A DNA stretch of 28,089 bases from JBEIUO01 sp964549785 (GTDB taxonomy: Bacteria > Planctomycetota > Phycisphaerae > Phycisphaerales > UBA1924), in the NCBI GenBank assembly GCA_964549785.1, contig CAZJXA010000015.1, forward strand, positions 1 to 28,089, written 5' to 3'. The notes under the pieces were generated by a model. The model saw only the letters and a list, made by a program, of their open reading frames with translations. It searched no databases and had not been told where the DNA came from. Below are positions 16,228 through 23,406 of this stretch, one piece after another (position 1 is the stretch's first letter; every line of letters starts with the position of its first letter). The position numbers and the translations under genes were made by a program.

Positions 16228-17730
16228 TCAACTCGGCAATTCCTGAAGGGTGGTGTCGGTACGGAACTGAGTCTCGCGCAACTCGCGCATCCGCCGGTCG
16301 AGCGCGTCCTTGTTCTCGCGCTCTTTGCGGGCCCGGTCGCGGTCCTTGATGATGTCGGGGTCGGAATTGAGCAGCAGCGCGGACGTGTGGACGCCCACCG
16401 GCATGAGGTGGAGCTGCACACTTGGCTTGGAGAGCAGTTCGCGCATCGCGACCGACCACTCGCGCTGAATCATCAACGAAGGATTGGCCTCGAACTGGGC
16501 CAGTTTGGCCTCGAAGCGGGCGAGGTCGGACCGGGCCCTGCCAACCACCTCCGCCTGGTAACGCTTCGCTTCCTCCAGCATCACCCGCACGCCCCCGCTG
16601 GCGGCGCCGGTGACGTCCTCGGTCGCGGCGGCCCATGTCCCGTCCGCGCCGAGCGATTGCACCTCGACCTGCGCCGCTCGGTTCTCGAAGATCGCCTCGA
16701 TGGTGTCGAGCGTCCGTTCCTGAGCCGGGGCATCGTTCGCCGCGATCGCCTGCTCGTACCGCGTGATAAGGCCCACGACCTTCCGGCCGGGCGTCTCTTC
16801 GCCGACCAAGTAGGGGGCGGCCAGGCCGGCCACTTGGTTCAGGCGACGAACCCGCTCGGAGTTTGCCTCGTCCCGGGCCTTGGCGACGTTGGAGACGGTC
16901 GACTGGACCATCGCGAAGTCGCCGCGAACAAAGAGGGGCGCGATCACCTGATCGAGGCTGAACTGGTCGATCTGAAGACCGCTGTTCATCCGATCGAGCG
17001 TCGCCTGCGCGATCGCCTTCGCCGCCTGGCTCACACCGCCGTCGTCCGACGACTGCTTCAACAATTCCTCGATGTTCACGCGGGCGCACGCGTGGACCAC
17101 GCCCCGCTTGACGGCCGCCCGCACGACCTCCTTCTCGCTTTCGGGCCCCAAGTTCTGCGAATACTTCGTCACGTCGTCCCGCTGATACCCGACTTTCCAC
17201 TTCGTGTGGGCGATGTTGCCATCGGCGGTGAGGACGTACCCCGAGCCCTCCTCGGGCTTGATCGCGTCGGTCGGGGTCAGTTTGTCGGGGGAGGGATCGA
17301 CGGTCCCTGGCGGCACCGGCACCCAGAAATCTTTATCGATGCGGACGTCCTCGTACCCCTTGGTGTTGATCTTCAGGAGATCGCCGAGCGGGTAGGGGGC
17401 GCTCCACTGGAAACCCGGTTCCAGGCCGCTCTCCTGCACCTTTCCGAAGAGCAGCCGAATGCCCCTCTCGCCCTCCTGCACATAGCGGAACCCGCTCAAC
17501 ACAAAGACGATTGCCAACACCACCATACCGGCCTGCAGCAACCGGTACATCACCCGCAGCGCATCCGAGAGGGACTGATTCGCGGGGTCGAGCAACGAAC
17601 CCTGATCGGGCTCGTCCCCCGGCCTGCGAAGCGAAACCGAACCCGCGCGGCGGGGGGTCATCAAGGACGGCGACGGCTCGCCGGCGCTCGGCTCATCAGG
17701 GGCGAATAACACCCGGGAATGGGAGGTCAT
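16228..17730 (-). CDS. SPFH-domain membrane protein, HflK-like (third SPFH gene of the operon)
   Basis: This encodes 500 residues. A polar cytoplasmic N-terminus of about 58 residues is followed by one membrane helix (about 60-81), then the SPFH start FRYVQEGERGIRLLFGKV and LEPGFQWSAPYPLGD. Next come TADGNIAHTKWKVGYQ, the family beta strand, and a long helical C-terminal region with SERVRRLNQVAGLAA and ARSDLARFEAKLAQFEANP. These proteins form large membrane-associated cages or rings; HflK/HflC modulate the FtsH protease in E. coli. Here no ftsH is nearby and the partners appear to be two other SPFH proteins and an ABC exporter. An acidic insertion with DFWVPVPPGTVDPSPDK interrupts the domain. 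The start overlaps the HflC-like stop by ATGA. Confidence 0.82.
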   Translation of the reverse strand: MTSHSRVLFAPDEPSAGEPSPSLMTPRRAGSVSLRRPGDEPDQGSLLDPANQSLSDALRVMYRLLQAGMVVLAIVFVLSGFRYVQEGERGIRLLFGKVQESGLEPGFQWSAPYPLGDLLKINTKGYEDVRIDKDFWVPVPPGTVDPSPDKLTPTDAIKPEEGSGYVLTADGNIAHTKWKVGYQRDDVTKYSQNLGPESEKEVVRAAVKRGVVHACARVNIEELLKQSSDDGGVSQAAKAIAQATLDRMNSGLQIDQFSLDQVIAPLFVRGDFAMVQSTVSNVAKARDEANSERVRRLNQVAGLAAPYLVGEETPGRKVVGLITRYEQAIAANDAPAQERTLDTIEAIFENRAAQVEVQSLGADGTWAAATEDVTGAASGGVRVMLEEAKRYQAEVVGRARSDLARFEAKLAQFEANPSLMIQREWSVAMRELLSKPSVQLHLMPVGVHTSALLLNSDPDIIKDRDRARKERENKDALDRRMRELRETQFRTDTTLQELPS

Positions 17731-18803
17731 CGGCGTCCTCCGCTGGAAGCCGGGGCGACCGGCGCGGGTGCATCGGCTTCGGAGTCGGGAGCGGCGGGTT
17801 GGTCGGGGTCGTTGGCATCAATCAACCCCGTGATCCACGACTTGGGCGCTTGGAACGGCGGGATCTCCCCCGCCCGGAGCCCATCGAGAGCGTTAGGCTT
17901 CAGCAGCCCCATACCGGGCATCGAGCCCGAGAGAACCATGGTAATGCCCTTGGCTTCCATGGTCCGGATTAGATCAATATTGTCGAGAAAGACCGCGAGT
18001 TCGGCGTTCTTGTTCATCTGAGCAAGGAAAGGAGCGGCCTCAAGATCGCCGCGGGTTCGGATGTCCTGGGCCAGGCGGCTGGCGAACGCCGTGATGCGAC
18101 TGGCGTCGGTTTCAGCGGTGTTGCGGATGCTGCTGGCCTGACTGTCGCCCTCGCTCTGGGTGCGGAGCGCGATGCCGGCCCGCCCGGTCTTCATGCGCTC
18201 GATGACCGCCTTGGTCGTTTCCTCGGGCATCAGGACCCTGGTCACGCCCACGTCGATGGCGACGATGCCGTAATCGCCGAGAGACAACCCCGCCTGGTCG
18301 GAACTGCCCGAGAAGGCGTTCAACATCCGACCTTCCAAGTCTTCAAGCCCGGCCGCCGACCCACTCGCAAACAATTGATTCATCCGGAAACCGCTGACGA
18401 GGGCCGTAACCGACCGCAACTGGTCGCGCAGTAGCTGCTCAGCACCCCGGTAGTGGTCCTCCGGGCGATCACCCCAATTGCTGAAGCGTTGAAAGAACCG
18501 GAGTGGGTCGTCCACGCGCCAGGTGCAGAAGACCTCCACGATCACCTGACGGTTGTCGAGCGTGTTCAACTGCTCGAGTTTTACCGGCAGGATGCGCGTG
18601 CGGGTGTCGTACTTCGTGACGCTCTGGATGGGGTAGGGCCACTTGATGCCGAGCCCCGGCTCCCGCCGGACGTCGTCCTCGTCGGCCTTGCCGAACAACG
18701 TCACCACGGCCGCCTCGGTGAAGCGGACCGTGTAGAAAATGCTGAACGACAGCAGAAAGCCGACGCACAACGCCGCGATAATGAAAATTCGTGCCTTGCC
18801 CAC
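17727..18803 (-). CDS. SPFH-domain membrane protein, HflC-like (second SPFH gene of the operon)
   Basis: This encodes 358 residues from a GTG at 18803, chosen because AGGGAG (18813-18818) lies nine bases upstream; a longer form could start at a GTG at 18839. One helix (IFIIAALCVGFLLSFSIFY) is followed by VRFTEAAVVTLFGKAD and LGIKWPYPIQSVTKYDTRTR, a close match to the HflC opening. VEVFCTWRVDDPLRFF and GIVAIDVGVTRVLMPEETTKAVIERMK, also HflC-like, come next. The C-terminal 40 residues are Pro/Ala-rich and acidic. HflC normally pairs with HflK in a ring, and the third SPFH gene, coupled by ATGA, is the obvious partner. A 129-bp gap with tandem repeats separates it from the large SPFH gene. Confidence 0.83.
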   Translation of the reverse strand: MGKARIFIIAALCVGFLLSFSIFYTVRFTEAAVVTLFGKADEDDVRREPGLGIKWPYPIQSVTKYDTRTRILPVKLEQLNTLDNRQVIVEVFCTWRVDDPLRFFQRFSNWGDRPEDHYRGAEQLLRDQLRSVTALVSGFRMNQLFASGSAAGLEDLEGRMLNAFSGSSDQAGLSLGDYGIVAIDVGVTRVLMPEETTKAVIERMKTGRAGIALRTQSEGDSQASSIRNTAETDASRITAFASRLAQDIRTRGDLEAAPFLAQMNKNAELAVFLDNIDLIRTMEAKGITMVLSGSMPGMGLLKPNALDGLRAGEIPPFQAPKSWITGLIDANDPDQPAAPDSEADAPAPVAPASSGGRR

Positions 18804-18835
18804 CGTAGCGTGCTCCCTAAAAAACCATCCGCCCG

Positions 18836-18892
18836 TCACCCGCGGTTCAACTCATCACCCGCGGTTCACTCGGTCACCCGCGGGTTCGATCC
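18836..18892. repeat. Three tandem copies of a 19-bp repeat between SPFH genes
   Basis: Three head-to-tail units of 19 bp lie at 18836-18854, 18855-18873 and 18874-18892. The first 14 bases of the first two units are identical (TCACCCGCGGTTCA), and the third has an extra G. The same core TCACCCGCGGTT recurs once at 26091-26102, upstream of the PDZ gene. Two nearby copies of ACCGCGGCCG follow at about 18901-18925. They lie just upstream of the HflC-like start, so they would be in its 5' untranslated region. Confidence 0.75.
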
Positions 18893-18932
18893 GTGGCCTA
18901 GACCGCGGCCGAAACCGCGGCCGGAACGCCGT

Positions 18933-21080
18933 TCAATCCTTCTGAGGGTCAAATACGTCAACGCCCAAGTTCTTGTCCTGGAGATCCCAATCAATCCGAA
19001 GATTCGGTATCTCTTCGCTCGTGATATACACGCGCGAGTCCTGCATCGCGGCCTTCAGAGCCGCGAAGTATAAATTGGTCCGGTACAGCATGGGTGACGC
19101 CGTGTAGAGGGCCAGTTGACCCTCGTACCGGGCCGCCCGACCCCGGTCGCCCATGTGCCGTTCCCATCGATCCGCCGCGGCTTTCGAGAGGAGGGACGCG
19201 GCGGAACCTTTCGCCGACTCGATCAGCCCGCGGATCTTGAATTCCTGTTCGCTGATGGCCCGCGCGTCAGACGCCGCTGCGGCGGCTGGCGCACCGGCAC
19301 GCCTTTGCGGGGCAGTCAGCCCCTCCAGAACGTCGAGTTCCTGAACGATCGTGCGGGCGAGCGAGGCATCACCCACCACCGTGGTCAGCGTCTTGACCGC
19401 GTCGGCTCTGGCGGCGTCGATGTTGGCTTCCCGCCGCTGATCGGCCTGCACCGCGGTCTCGAAGTTCTTGGCGGCCTCCTTGGGTGGATGCACGCCCGAA
19501 ATACCGGCGAACAACACACGGACCCCCGAACCCTGCGGTTTGCCGTCCGGTCCGGGGTTCAGATTGTCAAGCGCGGCTTGAATCCGAGTCTTGAGATTGG
19601 CGGACACCTGGACGCGGTTGGCCCCCAAGAGATCGTCGAGCGAGAGTTCCTGCGTGTACAACGCGATCTCCCGCTTCGCGACCGCCGTGATCAGATCGTC
19701 ACGCCGCGATGGAGCCGCCAGCCGGTCGAAGAGCCGCACATCGCTGATCGCGTATTGCAGCGGAATCTCGACCGAGACCATCGAGATGTCCGAGAGTTCA
19801 TCCTGACCCTGGGCCAGAGACCCTTCGGTCCGAACGAACTGGTAGACCTCGATACCAGCGTGGTCGTTGGTCCAGAGAACCGCGTCCTTGCTGGCCGGCG
19901 GCGAAGTTCCGAGCGTGAGGTTCCTGACCCCCGTCACCGTCAAATCCCTGATGAGCGGGCGCCCGGATTCGCTTTTCCCAAAGTATTCCGGGATCGAGAT
20001 TGTTTCGATGGGCCACGGCCACTTGAAGAACAGCCCGGGCATGACATCGCGAACGGGCCGGCCCAGCCGCAGCACAATCGCCTGCTGATGCGGCTTGACC
20101 ACCCCCACCGCGGTGAGCCCCCAGATAATCAGAAGCCCCGCCGCAAGAAGCGGCAACGCCGCCCGCGAAAGCAACCGGTAAAACCACCCGGAGGTGACAT
20201 TGAACCCGAGTTGATAGTTGACGGCGTCGCTGATCGACTCGGCGATACGGTCGGGTGCCGAGACGAAACTCATCAGCCCCGAATCGAAGGCGGGTCGGGG
20301 GGTTTCTCCGGCCTTGCGGGGCCGGTAGACGCCCAGAACGAAGTTCAGGAAGCACTCGCCCCCCATCAGAACCATGAAGACCGGCACCGCGAACTGGAGA
20401 TACTTCGTGAATACCGGCGGCGGGATCAGTTCATCGGCGAAGTAGCAGACCGCGAGCGCCAACCCAAGAAGCGCTGCGCCCACCGTGTACCCGGCGCCCG
20501 CCCGCAGATTCGCCCAGACCGGCTGACGGGCCATCGTCGCCGCGAGCCGCGCGAACACAAAGCCGATGGCCGCGATCGCCAGTCCCACCAGCACCCACGC
20601 GCCTTGCGTGGGCATGTAGATCACGTCGGGGATCGTCCCCGCATCGGGACCCTTCTGATTGACCGGCGGAAAGTGCAATCGATACGCCGAGTAGAACCGC
20701 CACAAGCCCGCGGCGACCAGGAAGGCCCCGACCACCAAGCTCGACGTCGGCAGGAAAATCCGGTGCAGCATCGCCAGCCGCCGGGCCGCGGGGCGGAACG
20801 TATCGCCGCTCTCGTGAAACACCGAGCCGGAGACGGGCGAGGCGGCGAGCGCATCGGCCTCCATCGCCTCGATCCGCTCGCGCCGGTGCTGGTCGAAGAC
20901 GATCGTCAGACACACCCAAACCGCGATGCCGATGGCCATGAACACGGTCGCCGACATGGCCGCGTGGTCGCGCGCCAGAATCGCGTAGACCAGCATGGTC
21001 AGGGTGAACGCGATCTGTAGCGAGAGACCCTTAAGTGCCACGCCCAACGCGGTTCGATAGGTAAGGAAGTCAACTTTCAT
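18933..21080 (-). CDS. SPFH-domain protein with seven-helix N-terminal extension (first SPFH gene of the operon)
   Basis: This encodes 715 residues. The first 325 contain about seven hydrophobic segments (roughly 16-36, 43-62, 108-129, 161-179, 197-215, 225-250, 305-327), which is not the usual single-span HflK design. The SPFH domain begins at VVKPHQQAIVLRLGRPVRD and MPGLFFKWPWPIETI. It continues with VSVEIPLQYAISDVRLFDRL and AVAKREIALYTQELSLDDLLG (HflK-like), then a helical region with alternating charges (AAKNFETAVQADQRREANID). The last 60 residues (LYFAALKAAMQDSRVYITSE) match the usual HflK end. It opens the minus-strand operon. The ATG at 21080 lacks a clear Shine-Dalgarno sequence. It is probably a scaffold for the membrane complex formed with the downstream SPFH and ABC subunits (inference). 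Confidence 0.82.
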   Translation of the reverse strand: MKVDFLTYRTALGVALKGLSLQIAFTLTMLVYAILARDHAAMSATVFMAIGIAVWVCLTIVFDQHRRERIEAMEADALAASPVSGSVFHESGDTFRPAARRLAMLHRIFLPTSSLVVGAFLVAAGLWRFYSAYRLHFPPVNQKGPDAGTIPDVIYMPTQGAWVLVGLAIAAIGFVFARLAATMARQPVWANLRAGAGYTVGAALLGLALAVCYFADELIPPPVFTKYLQFAVPVFMVLMGGECFLNFVLGVYRPRKAGETPRPAFDSGLMSFVSAPDRIAESISDAVNYQLGFNVTSGWFYRLLSRAALPLLAAGLLIIWGLTAVGVVKPHQQAIVLRLGRPVRDVMPGLFFKWPWPIETISIPEYFGKSESGRPLIRDLTVTGVRNLTLGTSPPASKDAVLWTNDHAGIEVYQFVRTEGSLAQGQDELSDISMVSVEIPLQYAISDVRLFDRLAAPSRRDDLITAVAKREIALYTQELSLDDLLGANRVQVSANLKTRIQAALDNLNPGPDGKPQGSGVRVLFAGISGVHPPKEAAKNFETAVQADQRREANIDAARADAVKTLTTVVGDASLARTIVQELDVLEGLTAPQRRAGAPAAAAASDARAISEQEFKIRGLIESAKGSAASLLSKAAADRWERHMGDRGRAARYEGQLALYTASPMLYRTNLYFAALKAAMQDSRVYITSEEIPNLRIDWDLQDKNLGVDVFDPQKD

Positions 21081-21632
21081 GCTGAGAAACCGCCTCCAAA
21101 ATGTTCCTTCGCCTGAACCATGGCCCGGGCCAAACGGGTTCAGAAGCGCAACGTTCTCTACAAGGCCAACTATCCGAAGCGATGCCCATTCCGGCCCAAA
21201 CGTTCATCCACACGACCCCGGGTTCATGAGGAACCACACCAAAATGGAAACCAGAAGCGGAACCACCACCGATCGAAGACGAGCGAAATCCGGCCCCACG
21301 TTGTCCGCCGGGTTCGGCCGCCAGAACAGCGACCGACAGAAATGAACCCTCCGGCCTCAGGGGCAGTATTGTGCCATGATCCGACCGGGCTGTCCACCCC
21401 GCACCTGCTCACCCCGCCGAAATCCGTAACGATGTCAAATTTTCGATGCGTCCGCTACCCGGTTCTAACCACCACCGGACGCGTCGCGGCGGGGGGAAAC
21501 CTCCCGCCCGACCCCGGTCTTTAGCCTTACGACCCACGCGGCAACGGGTTCGTGAATAATGTACGCCCCGATCCGCCCTGTGCCCGGTCTTCTCCATCCC
21601 TGTCTTCCGCCGCGACTCCCCATCAAACTCTC
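21081..21632. other. 552-bp divergent intergenic region
   Basis: This gap separates the start of the SPFH/ABC operon (minus) from the start of a second ABC-2 permease (plus). It should hold promoters for both directions, but I see no convincing -35/-10 pair. Short open readings here are Arg/Pro/His-rich and are not believed. The only strong structure is the pair of hairpins at 21444-21508. Confidence 0.5.
21444..21508 (+). ncRNA. Two adjacent strong hairpins upstream of the second permease (candidate leader RNA)
   Basis: An 11-bp stem pairs 21444-21454 (CGATGCGTCCG) with 21476-21486 (CGGACGCGTCG) across a 21-base loop. One base after it, a 9-bp stem pairs 21488-21496 (GGCGGGGGG) with 21500-21508 (CCTCCCGCC) across an AAA loop. 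Each stem has one non-Watson-Crick position. In both it is a G.U pair if the plus strand is transcribed and an A.C mismatch if the minus strand is, which favours a plus-strand RNA. There is no T run after the second stem, so it is not a simple terminator. The distance to the permease ATG is about 125 bp. Confidence 0.45.
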
Positions 21633-22991
21633 ATGCTGCTCCAACCGCTCACGATCGCCCGCAACACTTTTGTCGAAAGTCTCCGCCAGCCCGTGGTACT
21701 GCTGTTGGTGGTGTTGTCCGGCGTTTTCCAAGTTTTCAACACCTGGAACTCGGGCTTTAGCATGGGCCAGGAGTCGGCGACGGAAGTCAAGGGCGACGAC
21801 AAACTCCTCCTCGATATCGGGCTGGCGACCGTTTTTGTCATCGGAACACTGCTCGCCGGGTTTATCGCGACCGCGGTGGTCAGCCGCGAAATCGAGAACA
21901 AGACCGTCCTGACCGTGATCAGCAAGCCGGTCGGTCGCCCGGTTCTCATCCTCGGCAAGTATCTCGGCGTTCTGGGTGCCATCCTCCTTGCGCTGGTCGC
22001 CATGTTCGGATTTTTGCTGATCGCCCTTCGGCACGGCGTCATGAGCACAGCCGCGGACGGCCTCGACGGCCCGGCCCTCGTTTTCGGCCTTTCGGCGGTC
22101 GGCTTGGCGCTGGTCATCGGGGCTTGGTGCAATTTTTTCTACGGCTGGAGTTTCCCGCAGATCACGCTCAGCGTCCTGGTCCCGTTGGTCGTCGTGGCCT
22201 ACTTGCTGGTGCTCTTTTTCTCCAAGAAATGGCAGCCCCAGCCGCTGACCAACGATCTCAAGCCCCAAATACTGGTGGCGTGTCTGTGCCTGGGATTCGC
22301 CGTCACCGTGCTCACCGCCGTCGCCGTCGCCGCCTCCACGCGCCTGGGCCAAGTGATGACCATTGTTGTGTGCCTCGGCGTCTTTATTGTCGCCCTGCTT
22401 TCCAACCACCTCTTCGGCCGCCACGTCTTCAACAACGAGTCCGTCGCCTTCGTGACTCGGGCCACACCCGCCGATTCCAGCCAAACCGGCTTCACCAATC
22501 GCGGCGAAGAGATCGCGCTCGAACTCGAACGCCCGGCCTCGAAACCCATAAAAACCGGGGACGCTGTTTTCTACAGCCCCAGCCCATCGGGGTTTCCGAT
22601 GCTCTCGCAACTTCCGTACGAATCATTCCGGGGCGACCTTACCGACGATCGTCAGGTCATGTCGGACGAGATCCCTGCCTCCGTCGTGGCGGCCGAAAAC
22701 CGCGGCACCCGGTTGCGGCTCCGCCTCGTGGGTGGCCTGCCGGCTCCCGTTTCCAGGCCGCCCGAGGCAGGGGATTACCTCTTCCTGCGGGAAACCGTCG
22801 TGAATCCTTTGGCCCTTGCCCTTTGGGGGATCGTCCCCAATCTCCAGAACTTCTGGCTCCTCGACTCCATCTCCCAGAACCGCGACGTCCCCGGACGATA
22901 CCTCGCCCTCGCCGCGGCCTACACCGTTTCGCAGATTACCATGTTCCTCGCGTTGGCCGTCATGTTGTTTCAGAGGCGTGACGTCGGCTAA
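21633..22991 (+). CDS. ABC-2-type transporter permease without adjacent ATPase
   Basis: This encodes 452 residues from the ATG at 21633 (MLLQPLTIARNTFVESLRQP); upstream in-frame sequence is not protein-like. About eight helices are seen. The cytoplasmic coupling element VVSREIENKTVLTVISKPVG plus LILGKYLGVLG matches the equivalent element of the permease at 12816 (QRDKVIWQTMTKPV, then VLGKWIGI). A soluble loop of about 150 residues (roughly 270-410) lies before the last helices, again like the other permease. No ATP-binding gene is adjacent on this strand. The protein may borrow the ATPase of the divergent operon or one encoded elsewhere (inference). The substrate is unknown. It is followed by a small membrane-protein gene with its own putative promoter. 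Confidence 0.8.
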   Translation: MLLQPLTIARNTFVESLRQPVVLLLVVLSGVFQVFNTWNSGFSMGQESATEVKGDDKLLLDIGLATVFVIGTLLAGFIATAVVSREIENKTVLTVISKPVGRPVLILGKYLGVLGAILLALVAMFGFLLIALRHGVMSTAADGLDGPALVFGLSAVGLALVIGAWCNFFYGWSFPQITLSVLVPLVVVAYLLVLFFSKKWQPQPLTNDLKPQILVACLCLGFAVTVLTAVAVAASTRLGQVMTIVVCLGVFIVALLSNHLFGRHVFNNESVAFVTRATPADSSQTGFTNRGEEIALELERPASKPIKTGDAVFYSPSPSGFPMLSQLPYESFRGDLTDDRQVMSDEIPASVVAAENRGTRLRLRLVGGLPAPVSRPPEAGDYLFLRETVVNPLALALWGIVPNLQNFWLLDSISQNRDVPGRYLALAAAYTVSQITMFLALAVMLFQRRDVG

Positions 22992-23004
22992 GCCAGCGTC
23001 AGCG

Positions 23005-23010
23005 TATAAT
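23005..23010 (+). promoter_or_regulatory. Candidate -10 element for the 77-residue membrane protein
   Basis: A perfect TATAAT sits 14 bp after the permease stop and 57 bp before the ATG at 23068. The hexamer 17 bp upstream (CGTCGG) is not a good -35. In this GC-rich window a consensus -10 is rare enough to note. Downstream are a small hairpin (AGTTG/CAACT, 23013-23026) and a TACGAA-T-TTCGTA inverted repeat (23031-23043), which could be an operator. Confidence 0.4.
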
Positions 23011-23067
23011 CAGAGTTGGGCTCAACTGGGTACGAATTTCGTAAGATTCCAAGTCGGAGTGTTTTCA

Positions 23068-23301
23068 ATGTCTGATGATGGCAAGAAAAAGCAGACGGCG
23101 ATGGCCGTGGTCGCGGTCGTCCTGATCGCCCTCGCCGGCGTCCTGGTCATGTGGAACTACGAAATGGGCCCGTTTAAGAAGACGATCGTGCCCGAACCTG
23201 AATACACCAGCACGCTCACCGACGAGGAGAAAGCGGCCTACGAGAAGGCTCGGGCCCGTGATGCCGTCCTTCAGAAAGCCACGACGCCCTCCGGCTCCTG
23301 A
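23068..23301 (+). CDS. Small single-span membrane protein, function unknown
   Basis: This encodes 77 residues. The ATG at 23068 has GGAG (23056-23059) eight bases upstream. A short basic N-terminus (MSDDGKKKQ) leads into one hydrophobic helix (about 10-29, TAMAVVAVVLIALAGVLVMW). Then comes a charged extracytoplasmic tail with PEPEYTSTLTDEEKAAYEKARARDAV, which should form a helix. No family is recognised. The layout suggests a small accessory subunit or regulator of a membrane complex. It follows the orphan permease closely, but the putative promoter and the hairpin after the gene suggest an independent transcript. Confidence 0.7.
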   Translation: MSDDGKKKQTAMAVVAVVLIALAGVLVMWNYEMGPFKKTIVPEPEYTSTLTDEEKAAYEKARARDAVLQKATTPSGS

Positions 23302-23326
23302 ACGGTCTTTGATTCGTCGAACCCGT

Positions 23327-23355
23327 GTATGGATCGGTGGTTCACCGGTCCATAC
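23327..23355 (+). terminator. Hairpin terminator-like element between convergent genes
   Basis: GTATGGA (23327-23333) pairs with TCCATAC (23349-23355), T23334 with G23348, and CGGTG (23335-23339) with CACCG (23343-23347). This gives 13 pairs around a three-base GTT loop. It lies 26 bp after the small membrane-protein stop and 52 bp beyond the convergent peptidase-like gene. No T run follows, so Rho-independent termination is likely but not certain. The wobble pair favours the plus strand. Confidence 0.55.
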
Positions 23356-23406
23356 CCCACCCTCCGACCCGTTCGCGCCGGCGGAGTGGCTCGTCTACGC
23401 GCCCAC

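Noticed and set aside
18836..18892. CRISPR array
   Set aside because: The 19-bp units are directly adjacent with no spacers, and no cas gene is in the window.
19116..21020. 634-codon plus-strand open reading
   Set aside because: It is antisense to the large SPFH gene, which has clear domain motifs; the antisense translation is Arg/Pro/Gln-rich and lacks any motif.
21120..21524. Very basic plus-strand reading starting MARAKRVQKRNV, considered as a ribosomal protein (rpmH-like)
   Set aside because: It lacks the L34 core pattern (no GFRARM or GR.V..RRR.KGR), has no ribosome binding site and turns into low-complexity sequence.
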